DNA of 64,000 nucleotides from Ancylobacter gelatini. GTDB lineage: Bacteria > Pseudomonadota > Alphaproteobacteria > Rhizobiales > Xanthobacteraceae. The stretch is from assembly GCF_022601675.1 (NCBI RefSeq), contig NZ_JAKVIL010000004.1:124001-188000 (forward strand), in the 5' to 3' direction. Shown piece after piece: positions 48,278 through 58,932 of the stretch; position 1 is the first letter of the stretch; every line of letters starts with the position of its first letter. The notes under the pieces were generated by a model. That model did not search any database, was not told where the DNA came from, and was given only the letters and a program-made list of their open reading frames with translations. Position numbers and translations under genes: made by a program.

Positions 48278-49639
48278 TCAGCCCTTCTGCGCCTTGCGCG
48301 CGGTGAAGCGCTCGCGCAGCCGGCTGGCCCAGCCCGGCTTGTTGACCTGCCGCGCGCGGGCGACGGCGAGCGCGTCGGCCGGGACGTTCTCGGTGATGAC
48401 CGAGCCGGTGCCGATATAGGCGCCGTCGCCGATGCTTACGGGGGCGACCATGAGCGTATTGGTGCCGATGAAGGCGTTGGTGCCGATGATGGTGCGGTGC
48501 TTGCCGTAGCCGTCATAATTGCAGGTGATCGAGCCGGCGCCGATATTGGTGCGCGCTCCCACGCTGGAATCGCCGACATAGGACAGGTGATTGACCTTGA
48601 CCCCTGCCCCAAGCTCGGAGGCCTTGATCTCCACGAAGTTGCCGATGCGGACGCCCTCCCCGAGCGCCGCGCCGGGGCGCAGGCGGGTGTAGGGGCCGAT
48701 GGCAACGCCGCGCGACAGGCTCGCGCCTTCCAGATGCGAGAACGAGTGGATCACCACCTCGTCGCCGACCTGAACACCGGGGCCGAACACCACGTTGGGC
48801 TCGACAATCACGTCGCGTCCGAGCCGGGTATCGGCGGAAAAGAACACGGTCTCAGGTGCCACCAGCGTCGCCCCGCCGGCCATGGCGCGGGCGCGCAGGC
48901 GGTTCTGGATCACCGTTTCGGCCTCGGCGAGTTGGGCACGCGTGTTGACGCCGGCCACGTCTTCCGCCGCCACCTCGCAGGCCATTGCCTCGCGGCCAGA
49001 GGCGCGGGCGAGTTCCACCGCGTCGGTGAGGTAGAATTCCTTCTTTGCATTGGCATCGCCGATGCTCTCCAGCAGGGCGAGCGCGGCGTGGCCATCGAAC
49101 GCCATCAGCCCGGCATTGCAGAAGTCGATGCGCTTTTCCTCCGGCGACGCATCCTTGTCCTCACGGATGGCGAGCAACGCACCGTCGCGCGTGACGAGGC
49201 GGCCATAGCCGGCGGGGTCCGCCGCGCGGAAGCCCAGCACCGCCACGGCCGCGCCAGCCGCCAGCGGGGCGCGCAGTGTTGCGATGGTCTCGGCGCTGAC
49301 CAGCGGGGTGTCGCCATACATCACCACCACGTCATCATAACCGCGCGCCAGCGCCGCGCGGGCGGCGAGCACGGCATGGGCGGTGCCGCGGCGGTCGGCC
49401 TGCACGAACACATCCGCCCCCGGCAGCACGCGGGTGGCCTCGGCCGCGACGCGGTCATGATCCGGCCCGATCACCACCGCAACGGCCGCGGCATCCGCGC
49501 CCTTCGCCGCTTCGAGAACATGGGCGATCATGGAGCGCCCGGCGATGGCGTGCAGCACCTTGGGCAGGGAGGACGCCATGCGCGTGCCCTCGCCGGCGGC
49601 GAGGACGATGACGAGGAGGCTGCGCGTGGGGGACGACAT
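48278..49639 (-). CDS. glmU: Bifunctional GlmU (GlcN-1-P acetyltransferase / UDP-GlcNAc pyrophosphorylase)
   Basis: 453 residues. N-terminal uridylyltransferase: [46 protein letters not shown] and [13 protein letters not shown]-terminal left-handed beta-helix acetyltransferase with hexapeptide repeats: [35 protein letters not shown] and [19 protein letters not shown]. The ATG at 49639 begins [10 protein letters not shown]. It ends 4 bases from the GNAT stop, convergent. Confidence 0.97.
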   Translation of the reverse strand: MSSPTRSLLVIVLAAGEGTRMASSLPKVLHAIAGRSMIAHVLEAAKGADAAAVAVVIGPDHDRVAAEATRVLPGADVFVQADRRGTAHAVLAARAALARGYDDVVVMYGDTPLVSAETIATLRAPLAAGAAVAVLGFRAADPAGYGRLVTRDGALLAIREDKDASPEEKRIDFCNAGLMAFDGHAALALLESIGDANAKKEFYLTDAVELARASGREAMACEVAAEDVAGVNTRAQLAEAETVIQNRLRARAMAGGATLVAPETVFFSADTRLGRDVIVEPNVVFGPGVQVGDEVVIHSFSHLEGASLSRGVAIGPYTRLRPGAALGEGVRIGNFVEIKASELGAGVKVNHLSYVGDSSVGARTNIGAGSITCNYDGYGKHRTIIGTNAFIGTNTLMVAPVSIGDGAYIGTGSVITENVPADALAVARARQVNKPGWASRLRERFTARKAQKG

Positions 49640-49733
49640 CGATATTTCTCTCCGGCGGGGACGGCGGGTGCTGTTTAGCGCAGCCGCGCCGGAGCCGGAA
49701 GCGGCGTCGCGACGTTGATCGCGGGCGTGCGCC

Positions 49734-50156
49734 GTGTCATCCATCGTCGGCACGATCGAGATCGAGGACCGCCCCTTGCCGAAACCCAGTTTCCTGCCCG
49801 GCGCCCGCGCCGCCAACATCGTCATCGCGCTTGGTGCCTTCGCGCTCGGCTGGGCGATCTACATGCGCTACGCGCTGGTCGAGCAATCCGGCGTCGGCCT
49901 CGCCTGCATCGGCATGGACACCGCGACCTGCAACACGCGGGCGATCGTGATCGAGATGTTCGGCTATTCGGCGTTCGGCATCGCGGCGATCATCACCGCC
50001 GCGCTCCAGTTCTTCCGGCCCTCGGTGCCGATGTTCACCATTGCCCTGATGGCGACCGGCATCGGCCTGGTCATGTACAACAACAACCTGTCGGCGCTGG
50101 CCGCCGGCCTGCTGCTCATTTCTTTCGCCCGGCCCTGGCGAGGTGCCAGAGCGTGA
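49734..50156 (+). CDS. Four-helix membrane protein, hypothetical
   Basis: 140 residues with four helices: [53 protein letters not shown] and [14 protein letters not shown]. Two cysteines lie in an outside loop ([15 protein letters not shown]), a possible disulfide. The start GTG at 49734 is tentative. Family not recognised. Its last 41 bases overlap the end of the convergent ndvC-type gene. Real by composition and helix pattern; function unknown. Confidence 0.7.
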   Translation: MSSIVGTIEIEDRPLPKPSFLPGARAANIVIALGAFALGWAIYMRYALVEQSGVGLACIGMDTATCNTRAIVIEMFGYSAFGIAAIITAALQFFRPSVPMFTIALMATGIGLVMYNNNLSALAAGLLLISFARPWRGARA

Positions 50157-51735
50157 AGGCGAGCACGACCAGCAGCGCGCCGGTCCACAGCGCCTGCCAG
50201 TTCTCGAAGGTCTCGTTGATCGCGATGTAGAGACCGCTGGCGAGGAAGACCGCTGCCGCGATCACCTCGGCATGGCGCGATTCCCCGCTGCGGCGCACCG
50301 GGGCCACCAGCGCGTAGAGCGCGAAGGCGGTGATGATCGGCGTCAGGCCGGCGAAGTTAAAATCCTTGTAGCGCGGGTCGAACACCAGCCCGAGCCCGAT
50401 CTGCGCGACCAGCACCAGCGAGGCCGCCAGCAGCCAGGCCAGCACGCGCTCCATGGCCGGCGCCGGGCCGGCATGGCCGGGATTGAGCGCCACATCCAGC
50501 GTGACGAGCCGGGTCCGCATGCCGATGGCGGCAGCGGCCACCAGCGGCACGGCAAGCGCCAGCACCAGAAGCGCGATACCGCGAATCCAGCCGCCAATGC
50601 CGAGACTCTCCACCGGAATCGTGTGCAGCAGCCGCCCGATCATCAGCCCGGCGAAGAAGGCGACGCCAGCCACCGCCAGCCAGTGCCGTGTCGCCGGAAC
50701 CGGAGCGCCGGACCGGCGCTGGGCAAGGCCGGCGACGGCGAAGACGAACCCCGCCAGCACCACGCCGGCAAGCGCCTGCAGCATCCAGTTCGGATGGTCG
50801 GAGACCGGCTCGCCCCAGGTGAACTTGAAATCGCGGGTATAGGCGTCGAGGAAGCCCCAATGGCCGCCGACCGTGCCCTCGGAAGCGCGCTTCCAAGGCT
50901 GGTCGAACGCCTCGATCACATTGAGCTGGTAGCCCTTGGCCTTGGCCAAAGCCAGCAATTCCTGAATGACATTCGCCTGGTTGGAGGGCGAGGGCAGCGC
51001 GCCCTCGCGCATCCGGCCCTCGCTTGGCCAGCCGGTTTCGCCGATCAGTATCTCCTTGCCGGCGAAGACCTGCCCGACATGCTCGCGGATCTCGCCGAGA
51101 TGAGCGACGGAATCCTCGGCGGCGACGGGCAAATCCTCCCAGAACGGCAGGATGTGAACGGTGACGAAATCCACCGAGCCGGCGAGATCGCGGTTGCGCT
51201 CCCAGAACTCCCAGACATCGGCATAGGTGACGGGCACCGCACCAACCTTGCTCTTCACGTCCTTGAGGTAGGTTGCCATGTCCACGGGAGACAATTCGCC
51301 GCGCAGCAGCACCTCGTTGCCGACGATCACCGCCTTGATCACGTCGGGGTTCTGCTGCGCCGCCTTCACCGCCGCGTCGATCTCGATGCGGTTATTGTCG
51401 CGGTTGCGGCCGAGCCAGATGCCCTGAAGCACGGTGAGGCCATGCTTGCGCGCCAGCTCCGGCACGACATGCAGCCCCATCTCGGTAGAATAGGTGCGCA
51501 CGCATTCCGTGATCTTGGCGAGGCGCGCGAAATCGTCGTCGATCTGCTCGGGCGGGATCACCAGTCCTGCCATGAACGGCGACTGCCCGGGCCGGAACGG
51601 CGCATACGAGACGCAGGGCAGCTTCTCGCCGGCAGCGAGCGGCGAGACCGGGGCCGGCACCGGCTGTCCGAGCCAGGCCCAGACACCGACGATCGCCGCG
51701 CAGACAACGGCGGCGAGCGCTACGGGAAGTCGCAT
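50116..51735 (-). CDS. ndvC: Membrane GH17-like glucan-modifying protein (NdvC type)
   Basis: 539 residues. An N-terminal anchor helix (VALAAVVCAAIVGVWAWLG) precedes a GH17-like domain (about 40-310) with both expected catalytic glutamates: IVGNEVLLRG (acid/base) and ILIGETGWPSEG (nucleophile), ending EAFDQPWKRASEGTVGGHWG. About seven C-terminal helices follow. This is the layout of B. japonicum NdvC, needed for beta-(1,6) linkages in cyclic beta-(1,3),(1,6)-glucan. It is likely a transglycosylase acting at the periplasmic face. ATG 51735 chosen at the signal anchor. Divergent from the small ndvD-like gene. Confidence 0.8.
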   Translation of the reverse strand: MRLPVALAAVVCAAIVGVWAWLGQPVPAPVSPLAAGEKLPCVSYAPFRPGQSPFMAGLVIPPEQIDDDFARLAKITECVRTYSTEMGLHVVPELARKHGLTVLQGIWLGRNRDNNRIEIDAAVKAAQQNPDVIKAVIVGNEVLLRGELSPVDMATYLKDVKSKVGAVPVTYADVWEFWERNRDLAGSVDFVTVHILPFWEDLPVAAEDSVAHLGEIREHVGQVFAGKEILIGETGWPSEGRMREGALPSPSNQANVIQELLALAKAKGYQLNVIEAFDQPWKRASEGTVGGHWGFLDAYTRDFKFTWGEPVSDHPNWMLQALAGVVLAGFVFAVAGLAQRRSGAPVPATRHWLAVAGVAFFAGLMIGRLLHTIPVESLGIGGWIRGIALLVLALAVPLVAAAAIGMRTRLVTLDVALNPGHAGPAPAMERVLAWLLAASLVLVAQIGLGLVFDPRYKDFNFAGLTPIITAFALYALVAPVRRSGESRHAEVIAAAVFLASGLYIAINETFENWQALWTGALLVVLAFTLWHLARAGRKK

Positions 51736-51975
51736 GCGGAAACTCTCCAGATCGGACCGGCCGGCCGGCGCGGCACGATGCCGCCGGCCGAATACGCGCT
51801 GCTTTGTAGCCTCAGGGAGCGCCGATGGGGAAGCTCCCGATTTCCGCCGGACATCACGAAATGCCGAAGCCTTGGTCATGCCGTCAATCTGCGCCGTCAT
51901 GCTGACAAATTCGGCGGCTTCACCTAGTGTGCAAACTCCACTGGCCTCCCTCTTTCGCGTGTGACGTTTCCCATC

Positions 51976-52446
51976 ATGCTGTTCTCCGTACGCCTTCTCT
52001 CCGCCCTCGTGATCGGCGGCTTCGTCCTCACGGCGACCGCTTCCGTGCCGGTATTCGCCCAGACCACCAATGGCGAGCAGAAGCCGGCCGAACAGTCGCC
52101 TGAAGAGCAGGCAAAGGAGGCCCAGCGCCGCTCGATCGAGGAATTCAACCAGGCCGCCAAGCTGCCGGGCAATGCGGGTCTTCCGGAATGCGTGTGGAGC
52201 GGCCGACGGATCGCCATGCTGCTGTGGCGCGACGACATCGACACCGCCCGCCGCCACCTCGAACTCTATGAGCGCTTCGGCTGCCCGACCGAGCATCTGA
52301 AGATCGCGTTCCGCTGCCTCGTGCGGCAGGGCAACATCGACTCCAAGGCGCAGGAGCGGCTTTCCGAGCGGGTGCACATGTGCTGGGTGAACCCGGATTC
52401 CACTCCTCCGGTCCCCGCACAGGCGCCCCCCGCCCCCGCGCAGTGA
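51976..52446 (+). CDS. Small exported protein of the ndv glucan locus (NdvD position)
   Basis: 156 residues. Signal peptide or anchor 1-29 (VRLLSALVIGGFVLTATA...VFAQ), a charged Gln/Glu linker (EQKPAEQSPEEQAKEAQRR), then a compact domain with three or four cysteines (LPECVWSGRRIAMLLWRDD, RFGCPTEHLKIAFRCLVRQG, HMCWVNPDS) and a Pro/Ala tail. It lies between ndvC and ndvB types, as ndvD does in B. japonicum, a gene needed for glucan synthesis with one membrane segment. Size is smaller than the 26 kDa NdvD, so orthology is open. The GTG at 51961 is an alternative start. Confidence 0.72.
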   Translation: MLFSVRLLSALVIGGFVLTATASVPVFAQTTNGEQKPAEQSPEEQAKEAQRRSIEEFNQAAKLPGNAGLPECVWSGRRIAMLLWRDDIDTARRHLELYERFGCPTEHLKIAFRCLVRQGNIDSKAQERLSERVHMCWVNPDSTPPVPAQAPPAPAQ

Positions 52447-52712
52447 ACGGCGCGCTGCGTCACCCGCACAATCGATGAACGAGCATTCATCCGCAAGGCG
52501 TTTGCAGCGCAATGAAATCATGGCCGAGCCGCGGCTGTGACACGTCACTGCCACAGTGCGGAACCATATTCCGCCTTACCGCGTTGCCGGCCTGTAAAGG
52601 CTTGCGCCGACTCACATCGGAATTATCGCGATGCGGCGCAGGACATGCTGCAACCGCGTTAAAATTGTACTATATGTCACCCGTTACCTCACTCCATCCG
52701 TGGGTTAGTTCC

Positions 52713-55373
52713 ATGCGTCCCGCTGTTCGTGTCGCTGCCGCTGCTCTTGCGGTGGTCACGTCCGTGCATGCCTTCATGTGGCTGGCAATGCGCGAGGAGG
52801 TGACCGCTCCGGGCATTTCCGACCGCCTCGCCAGCATGTCCTTCGCGCCCTATGGTCGCGATGCGAACCCGGACAAGGGCGAGCCGACCACGGAGGCGCA
52901 GATCCGCGCCGACGTCGACGCGGTGGCGCCCTACACCAAGGCGGTGCGCACCTACGCGTCCACCGGGGGGCTGGAGCATGTCGCGCGCCTTGCCGGCGAG
53001 GACGGGCTCAAGGTCACGGTCGGCGCCTGGCTGGACGAGGACGAGGCGCGCAACGAGCGCGAGATTGCCAACGCCGTCGAGGCCGCGAAGAAGAACTCCA
53101 ACGTCGTCGGCATCGTGGTCGGCAACGAGTCGATCCTGCGCGCCGAGCGCACGCCCGAACAGCTCATCGAGACCATCCGCCGCGTGAAGCGCGAAACCAA
53201 CGTACCGGTCACCACGGGTGAGACCTGGGACGTATGGCTGGACCATCCCGAGCTGGTTTCCGCCGTCGACTACATCGCCGCTCACATGCTGCCCTATTGG
53301 GAAGGCGTGACGCCGCAACAGGTGGTCGACCACACCATCGCCATTTATGACCGCCTGCGCGCCACCTATCCCGGCAAGCGCATCGTCATCGCCGAGTTCG
53401 GCTGGCCGAGCCAGGGCTACAACCGCGACAACGCGGTTCCCGGCGAGCTTGAGCAGGGCCAGATCATCCGCAATTTCGTCGCGCGGGCCGATGCTCTCGG
53501 TATCGACTACAACATCATCGAGGCGTTCGATGCGCCGTGGAAGAGCTTCGAAGGCAGCGTCGGCCAGTACTGGGGCCTGCTCGATGCCAATCGCGAGCTG
53601 AAGTTCCCGCTTTCCGGCCCGCTCACGCCCTCGACCTACACCGCGACGGCGGCGATCGCGCTGCTGCTCGGCATCGCCTTCGCTCTGCCGGTGTTCCGCT
53701 TCGGGCGTCTCACCATGACGCAGGGATTGGTGATGATGGGCGCGGCGAGCCTCGTCGGCGCCTGGATCGCGACGGTCGCGGATTACTGGATCAGCCACTA
53801 CATCGTCGGCGGCAATGTCGTGACCTTCATCGCCAGCCTCGTGCTGCTGGTGCCCCTGGTCGTGGTCATGCTGTATCGGGTCGAGGAACTGGCCACCATT
53901 GCCTTCGGCCACTCCCCGCGCCGCCTGCTGCGCAATGAGGGCGCCAAGGGCGACGCCCTGCCCGCGCGCACCCCGAAAGTGTCGATCCACATCCCGGCTT
54001 ATAAGGAGCCGCCGGAGATGCTGAAGCACACGCTCGACAGCGTGGCGCGGCTGAACTGGCCGAATTTCGAGTGCCTCGTCATCATCAACAATACGCCCGA
54101 CCCGGCATTCTGGGAGCCGATCGAGGCCTATTGCGCCCAGCTCGGCGAGCGCTTCAAGTTCATCAACCTGCCGAAGGTCGAGGGCTTCAAGGCCGGCGCC
54201 CTGCGCGTGGCCATGGAGAAGACCGCGCCCGACGCCGAGATCATCGGCGTGATCGATGCCGACTATGTTGTCGACCCGAACTGGCTGCACGATCTGGTGC
54301 CGACCTTCGAGGACCCGACCGTCGGCATCGTGCAGGCGCCGCAGGATCACCGCGACGCCAATAAGAGCCTCATGCACGAGGCGATGAATACCGAATATGC
54401 CGGCTTCTTCGACATTGGCATGGTCCAGCGCAACGAGCATGACGCCATCGTCGTGCACGGCACCATGTGCCTGATCCGCCGCGCCGCCATGGTCGAGGCC
54501 GGCGACTGGTCGAGCGACACGATCTGCGAGGACACCGATCTCGGTCTCTCGATCGTCGAGCGCGGCTGGAAGAGCCACTACACCAACACCCGCTATGGCT
54601 GGGGCCTGCTGCCGGACGATTTCGCCTCGTTCAAGAAGCAGCGCCACCGCTGGGCCTATGGCGGCATGCAGATCGTCAAGAAGCACTGGCGCCGGATGCT
54701 GCCCAATGGCGGCACCCGCCTCACCCCGGCACAGCGCCGCGAATTCGGCATCGGCTGGGTGAGCTGGCTCGGCTCGGAGAGCGTCGGCGCGCTGGTGGCG
54801 ATCCTCAGCCTCGCCTGGGTGCCCTTCGTGCTCGGCCTCGGCATTGCGGTGCCGCAGCGCATCCTGACCGTACCGATCCTGTTCTGCTTCGGCATCTATG
54901 TGCTGCACTTCTGCGCGCTGTACCGTCTGCGCGTGGCCACCACCCCGGTCCGTATGATCGGCGCGGCCATCGCGGCCATGGCGGTTCAGTTCACGGTCGC
55001 CAAGGCGGTCTATGACGGGTTCCGCTACAAGGACCTCGCCTTCGCCCGCACCGCCAAGGGCTCCTGGCTGGCTGGCGCGGCCCGCGCCTTCCCTGCCCTG
55101 CCGGAGACCATCATCGGCAGCGGCCTCATGCTGGCGGCCATCGTGCTGCGCATGACCAACTGGCACGCGGTGGTCGAGGTCGACCTGTTCGCCTTCGCGC
55201 TGGCCATCCAGAGCCTGCCCTTCCTCGCCGCCGCCGTCATCGGCTGGCTGGAAGGCTCCAGCCTGAATGCCTTCGAGACATGGGCAAGCCTGCGCGCCCG
55301 CGCCTTCGCCCTGCTGCCGGGCCGCGCGACGCCCCGGGCCGCGCGGGTCACGGTGGAGAAGGTGGCGCCCTGA
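52713..55373 (+). CDS. ndvB: Membrane GH17-GT2 fusion glucan synthase (NdvB type)
   Basis: 886 residues. Anchor helix (AAALAVVTSVHAFMWLAM), GH17-like domain (about 30-310) with IVVGNESILRAE and IVIAEFGWPSQG, two or three helices, then a family 2 glycosyltransferase (about 420-660): IPAYKEPPEMLKHTLDSV, DADYVVDP (DxD), CEDTDLGLSI (ED) and QRHRWAYGG (QxxRW), then about five helices. It matches the B. japonicum NdvB type, which polymerises beta-(1,3)-glucan from UDP-glucose and takes part in cyclisation. An in-frame ATG at 52674 is an alternative start. A terminator follows. Confidence 0.82.
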   Translation: MRPAVRVAAAALAVVTSVHAFMWLAMREEVTAPGISDRLASMSFAPYGRDANPDKGEPTTEAQIRADVDAVAPYTKAVRTYASTGGLEHVARLAGEDGLKVTVGAWLDEDEARNEREIANAVEAAKKNSNVVGIVVGNESILRAERTPEQLIETIRRVKRETNVPVTTGETWDVWLDHPELVSAVDYIAAHMLPYWEGVTPQQVVDHTIAIYDRLRATYPGKRIVIAEFGWPSQGYNRDNAVPGELEQGQIIRNFVARADALGIDYNIIEAFDAPWKSFEGSVGQYWGLLDANRELKFPLSGPLTPSTYTATAAIALLLGIAFALPVFRFGRLTMTQGLVMMGAASLVGAWIATVADYWISHYIVGGNVVTFIASLVLLVPLVVVMLYRVEELATIAFGHSPRRLLRNEGAKGDALPARTPKVSIHIPAYKEPPEMLKHTLDSVARLNWPNFECLVIINNTPDPAFWEPIEAYCAQLGERFKFINLPKVEGFKAGALRVAMEKTAPDAEIIGVIDADYVVDPNWLHDLVPTFEDPTVGIVQAPQDHRDANKSLMHEAMNTEYAGFFDIGMVQRNEHDAIVVHGTMCLIRRAAMVEAGDWSSDTICEDTDLGLSIVERGWKSHYTNTRYGWGLLPDDFASFKKQRHRWAYGGMQIVKKHWRRMLPNGGTRLTPAQRREFGIGWVSWLGSESVGALVAILSLAWVPFVLGLGIAVPQRILTVPILFCFGIYVLHFCALYRLRVATTPVRMIGAAIAAMAVQFTVAKAVYDGFRYKDLAFARTAKGSWLAGAARAFPALPETIIGSGLMLAAIVLRMTNWHAVVEVDLFAFALAIQSLPFLAAAVIGWLEGSSLNAFETWASLRARAFALLPGRATPRAARVTVEKVAP

Positions 55374-55413
55374 GGACGCCGCCCGCCCCCGCGGCGATTG
55401 AAGAGCCGACATG

Positions 55414-55447
55414 AAAAAAGGCCCGGAAGCTGTTGCGGGCCTTTTTT
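55414..55447. terminator. Bidirectional rho-independent terminator
   Basis: AAAAAAGGCCCG (55414-55425) and CGGGCCTTTTTT (55436-55447) form a perfect 12-base stem with a 10-base loop. It works in both directions: T-run on + after ndvB (stop 55373) and on - after the glyoxalase-like gene (stop 55469). Confidence 0.92.
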
Positions 55448-55468
55448 ATTTCGCCGTCAGCGATCGGC

Positions 55469-56338
55469 TCAGTCGGCCGCCTCGAACACCAGCGCCGCGC
55501 CGAGCCCGGCCTTGGGGCCGATCACGATGATGCCCTCGATCTCTTCGGCCGACATGCGGCTCGACGCCACCCGTCGGCGCGCCTTGGTGATGTCCGCCAC
55601 CGCGAAACGCAGCGCCGCGAGCCGCAGCCCCTGATCGGCCGGCGCCGCCACGCCGAAGCGCTGGGTGTAGATTTCCGGGCTCATCAGGTCGACCGACCCG
55701 CGCGGCGTCCGCGCGATGTGCCAGCCATCCACCGCGCGGCGGAATGGAACATCGAGGAAGGCGGCGAGAAAATCGAGATGGGCGGCGGGCTCCGTCGCAA
55801 CCAGCACGACGCCGGCAATCGAGTCCGTGCTGTTCATGTGGCGCTGCAGATCCGGTGACCAGAAATTATCCGGAAAACGCTGGTGGCAGGTGAAGAAGCC
55901 GGCATGGAGCGAGGCCGGATCGCGCGCGAAGGCCAGCGTGAACGCGACCTCGACATCCGAGCCATCCGGCCGCTTGCCCTGCCGCGCGAAGTCGAAGGTC
56001 TCGAACCCGCCATAGCCGGCGGCGTCGAACTCCGTCTTGTCGGCGGCCGGGTCCGCACTTTCCAGCACAAGCATGGACAGGCCCGCTCCGGCGGTGGCGA
56101 GGAAATCCCGATTGAAGGCGCCGAAGGAAAAAACGCCGCCGGTGTCGGGGGGAATCGCGTCCGGCTCGGCAATTTCGAGCAACTCGACGAAGAAGCCCGG
56201 TGTCTGGATCAGCCGGTTATGCGTGCCCCAGGGATGACGGTTGCGCGCGCCCACGGTGAAGCCAAGCATGTCGTAGAGCTCGCCGGCGGCCTCAAGATCG
56301 CGGACGACATGGACGACATGATCGAGACCGCGCGGCAT
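55469..56338 (-). CDS. VOC superfamily protein with glyoxalase-like domain
   Basis: 289 residues of the vicinal-oxygen-chelate fold (Glyoxalase_3, PF13468): GLDHVVHVVRDLEAAGELYDMLGFTVGARNRHPWGTHNRLIQ at the N-terminus and a second module near TDSIAGVVLVATEPAAHLDFLAAFL. His8 and the Glu in FVELLEI are candidate metal ligands. The substrate is unknown. AGGAG is best spaced for the ATG at 56338; an in-frame ATG is at 56344. A 255-base gap to pyrG upstream has no gene. Confidence 0.85.
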   Translation of the reverse strand: MPRGLDHVVHVVRDLEAAGELYDMLGFTVGARNRHPWGTHNRLIQTPGFFVELLEIAEPDAIPPDTGGVFSFGAFNRDFLATAGAGLSMLVLESADPAADKTEFDAAGYGGFETFDFARQGKRPDGSDVEVAFTLAFARDPASLHAGFFTCHQRFPDNFWSPDLQRHMNSTDSIAGVVLVATEPAAHLDFLAAFLDVPFRRAVDGWHIARTPRGSVDLMSPEIYTQRFGVAAPADQGLRLAALRFAVADITKARRRVASSRMSAEEIEGIIVIGPKAGLGAALVFEAAD

Positions 56339-56593
56339 GGGCATACTCCTGACAAGGCAATGCCGGCAGGAGAGCACGGGGGGGATGGGGAAATCCAGCG
56401 CCGATTGCCCCGCTGCGGCGATCTGTGGACAGCCGCGTCCCGCGGCGCCGGAGAGGATCCTGCTGAAACCCAGCGGAACGGCCGCGGAGGCGTGTCAAAG
56501 GCGGACCAGACGCGGCCCATGCCGACGCATCCGCCGGGATGGGGAACCGGCGGCGGGCGCAAATACCGCCCGCCCCGCACGACCATGGACGCG

Positions 56594-58234
<1,641 letters not shown>

Positions 58235-58341
58235 CTAGCTGCAAAAACACGATTCGACGAGAGGCCGCCGCGAAGATCGGCCCCTCGCCTGTGGGAAACC
58301 TGGAAAAAGCCCGCCGCGACCCTGAAAGCCGCGGAAGGATC

Positions 58342-58728
58342 TCACTGGGACTGCGGAACCTGGGGGCCGCTCGGGGCGGCCGGCGCCGGCTGGGCGCCCT
58401 GAAGCTGGTCGAGCACGGTGCCGCCGGGCGCAGGCGCCGGAGCGCCGGAAGGCAGCGTCGTCGGCGTGTTGAAGATCGTGGCCGGACCACGACCCCAGCC
58501 CGCCACCATGGTGAGCGAAAGGCTGGTGAGGAAGAACAGGCCAGCGAGAATCGCGGTCGCGCGGGTCAGCGCGTTCGCCGTGCCACGGGCCGAGAAGAAG
58601 CCGCCACCCGCGCCGCCACCACCACCGCCGCCAATGCCGAGGCCGCCGCCTTCGGAACGCTGGATCAGCACGACGCCGATCAGCGCCAGCACCACCATCA
58701 GATGGACGACAATCAATACGGTCTGCAT
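58342..58728 (-). CDS. secG: Preprotein translocase subunit SecG
   Basis: 128 residues. Two helices: VLIVVHLMVVLALIGVVLI and AILAGLFFLTSLSLTMVAG, with the conserved VLIQRSEGGGLGIGGG loop and the SecG motif FFSARGTANALTRATAIL. The C-terminal Pro/Ala/Gly tail is long, as in alphaproteobacteria. It is the third subunit of SecYEG and promotes protein export. Confidence 0.94.
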   Translation of the reverse strand: MQTVLIVVHLMVVLALIGVVLIQRSEGGGLGIGGGGGGGAGGGFFSARGTANALTRATAILAGLFFLTSLSLTMVAGWGRGPATIFNTPTTLPSGAPAPAPGGTVLDQLQGAQPAPAAPSGPQVPQSQ

Positions 58729-58932
58729 GGGACGCCTTCAAAAAACCCAAAGCGGCGCCGGGCCCGACCCTTCGGCCACGCCCTCCGCCGCAACATTCGG
58801 CGCGTTCCTACACGATCGCGCCCGACTTTGCCAGCACAAGAGGCGGAACCGGCAACCGCCCCGCCTTCGCGCTTTCAAATAGGTCGAAAACCACGCCGCG
58901 CCAGAGCCACGCCTTGTGGAAACATCGGCATG

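Noticed and set aside
52689..55412. A 907-codon open frame on the minus strand opposite the ndvB-type gene
   Set aside because: It mirrors the GT2 gene exactly, has no start signal and has a composition typical of shadow frames.
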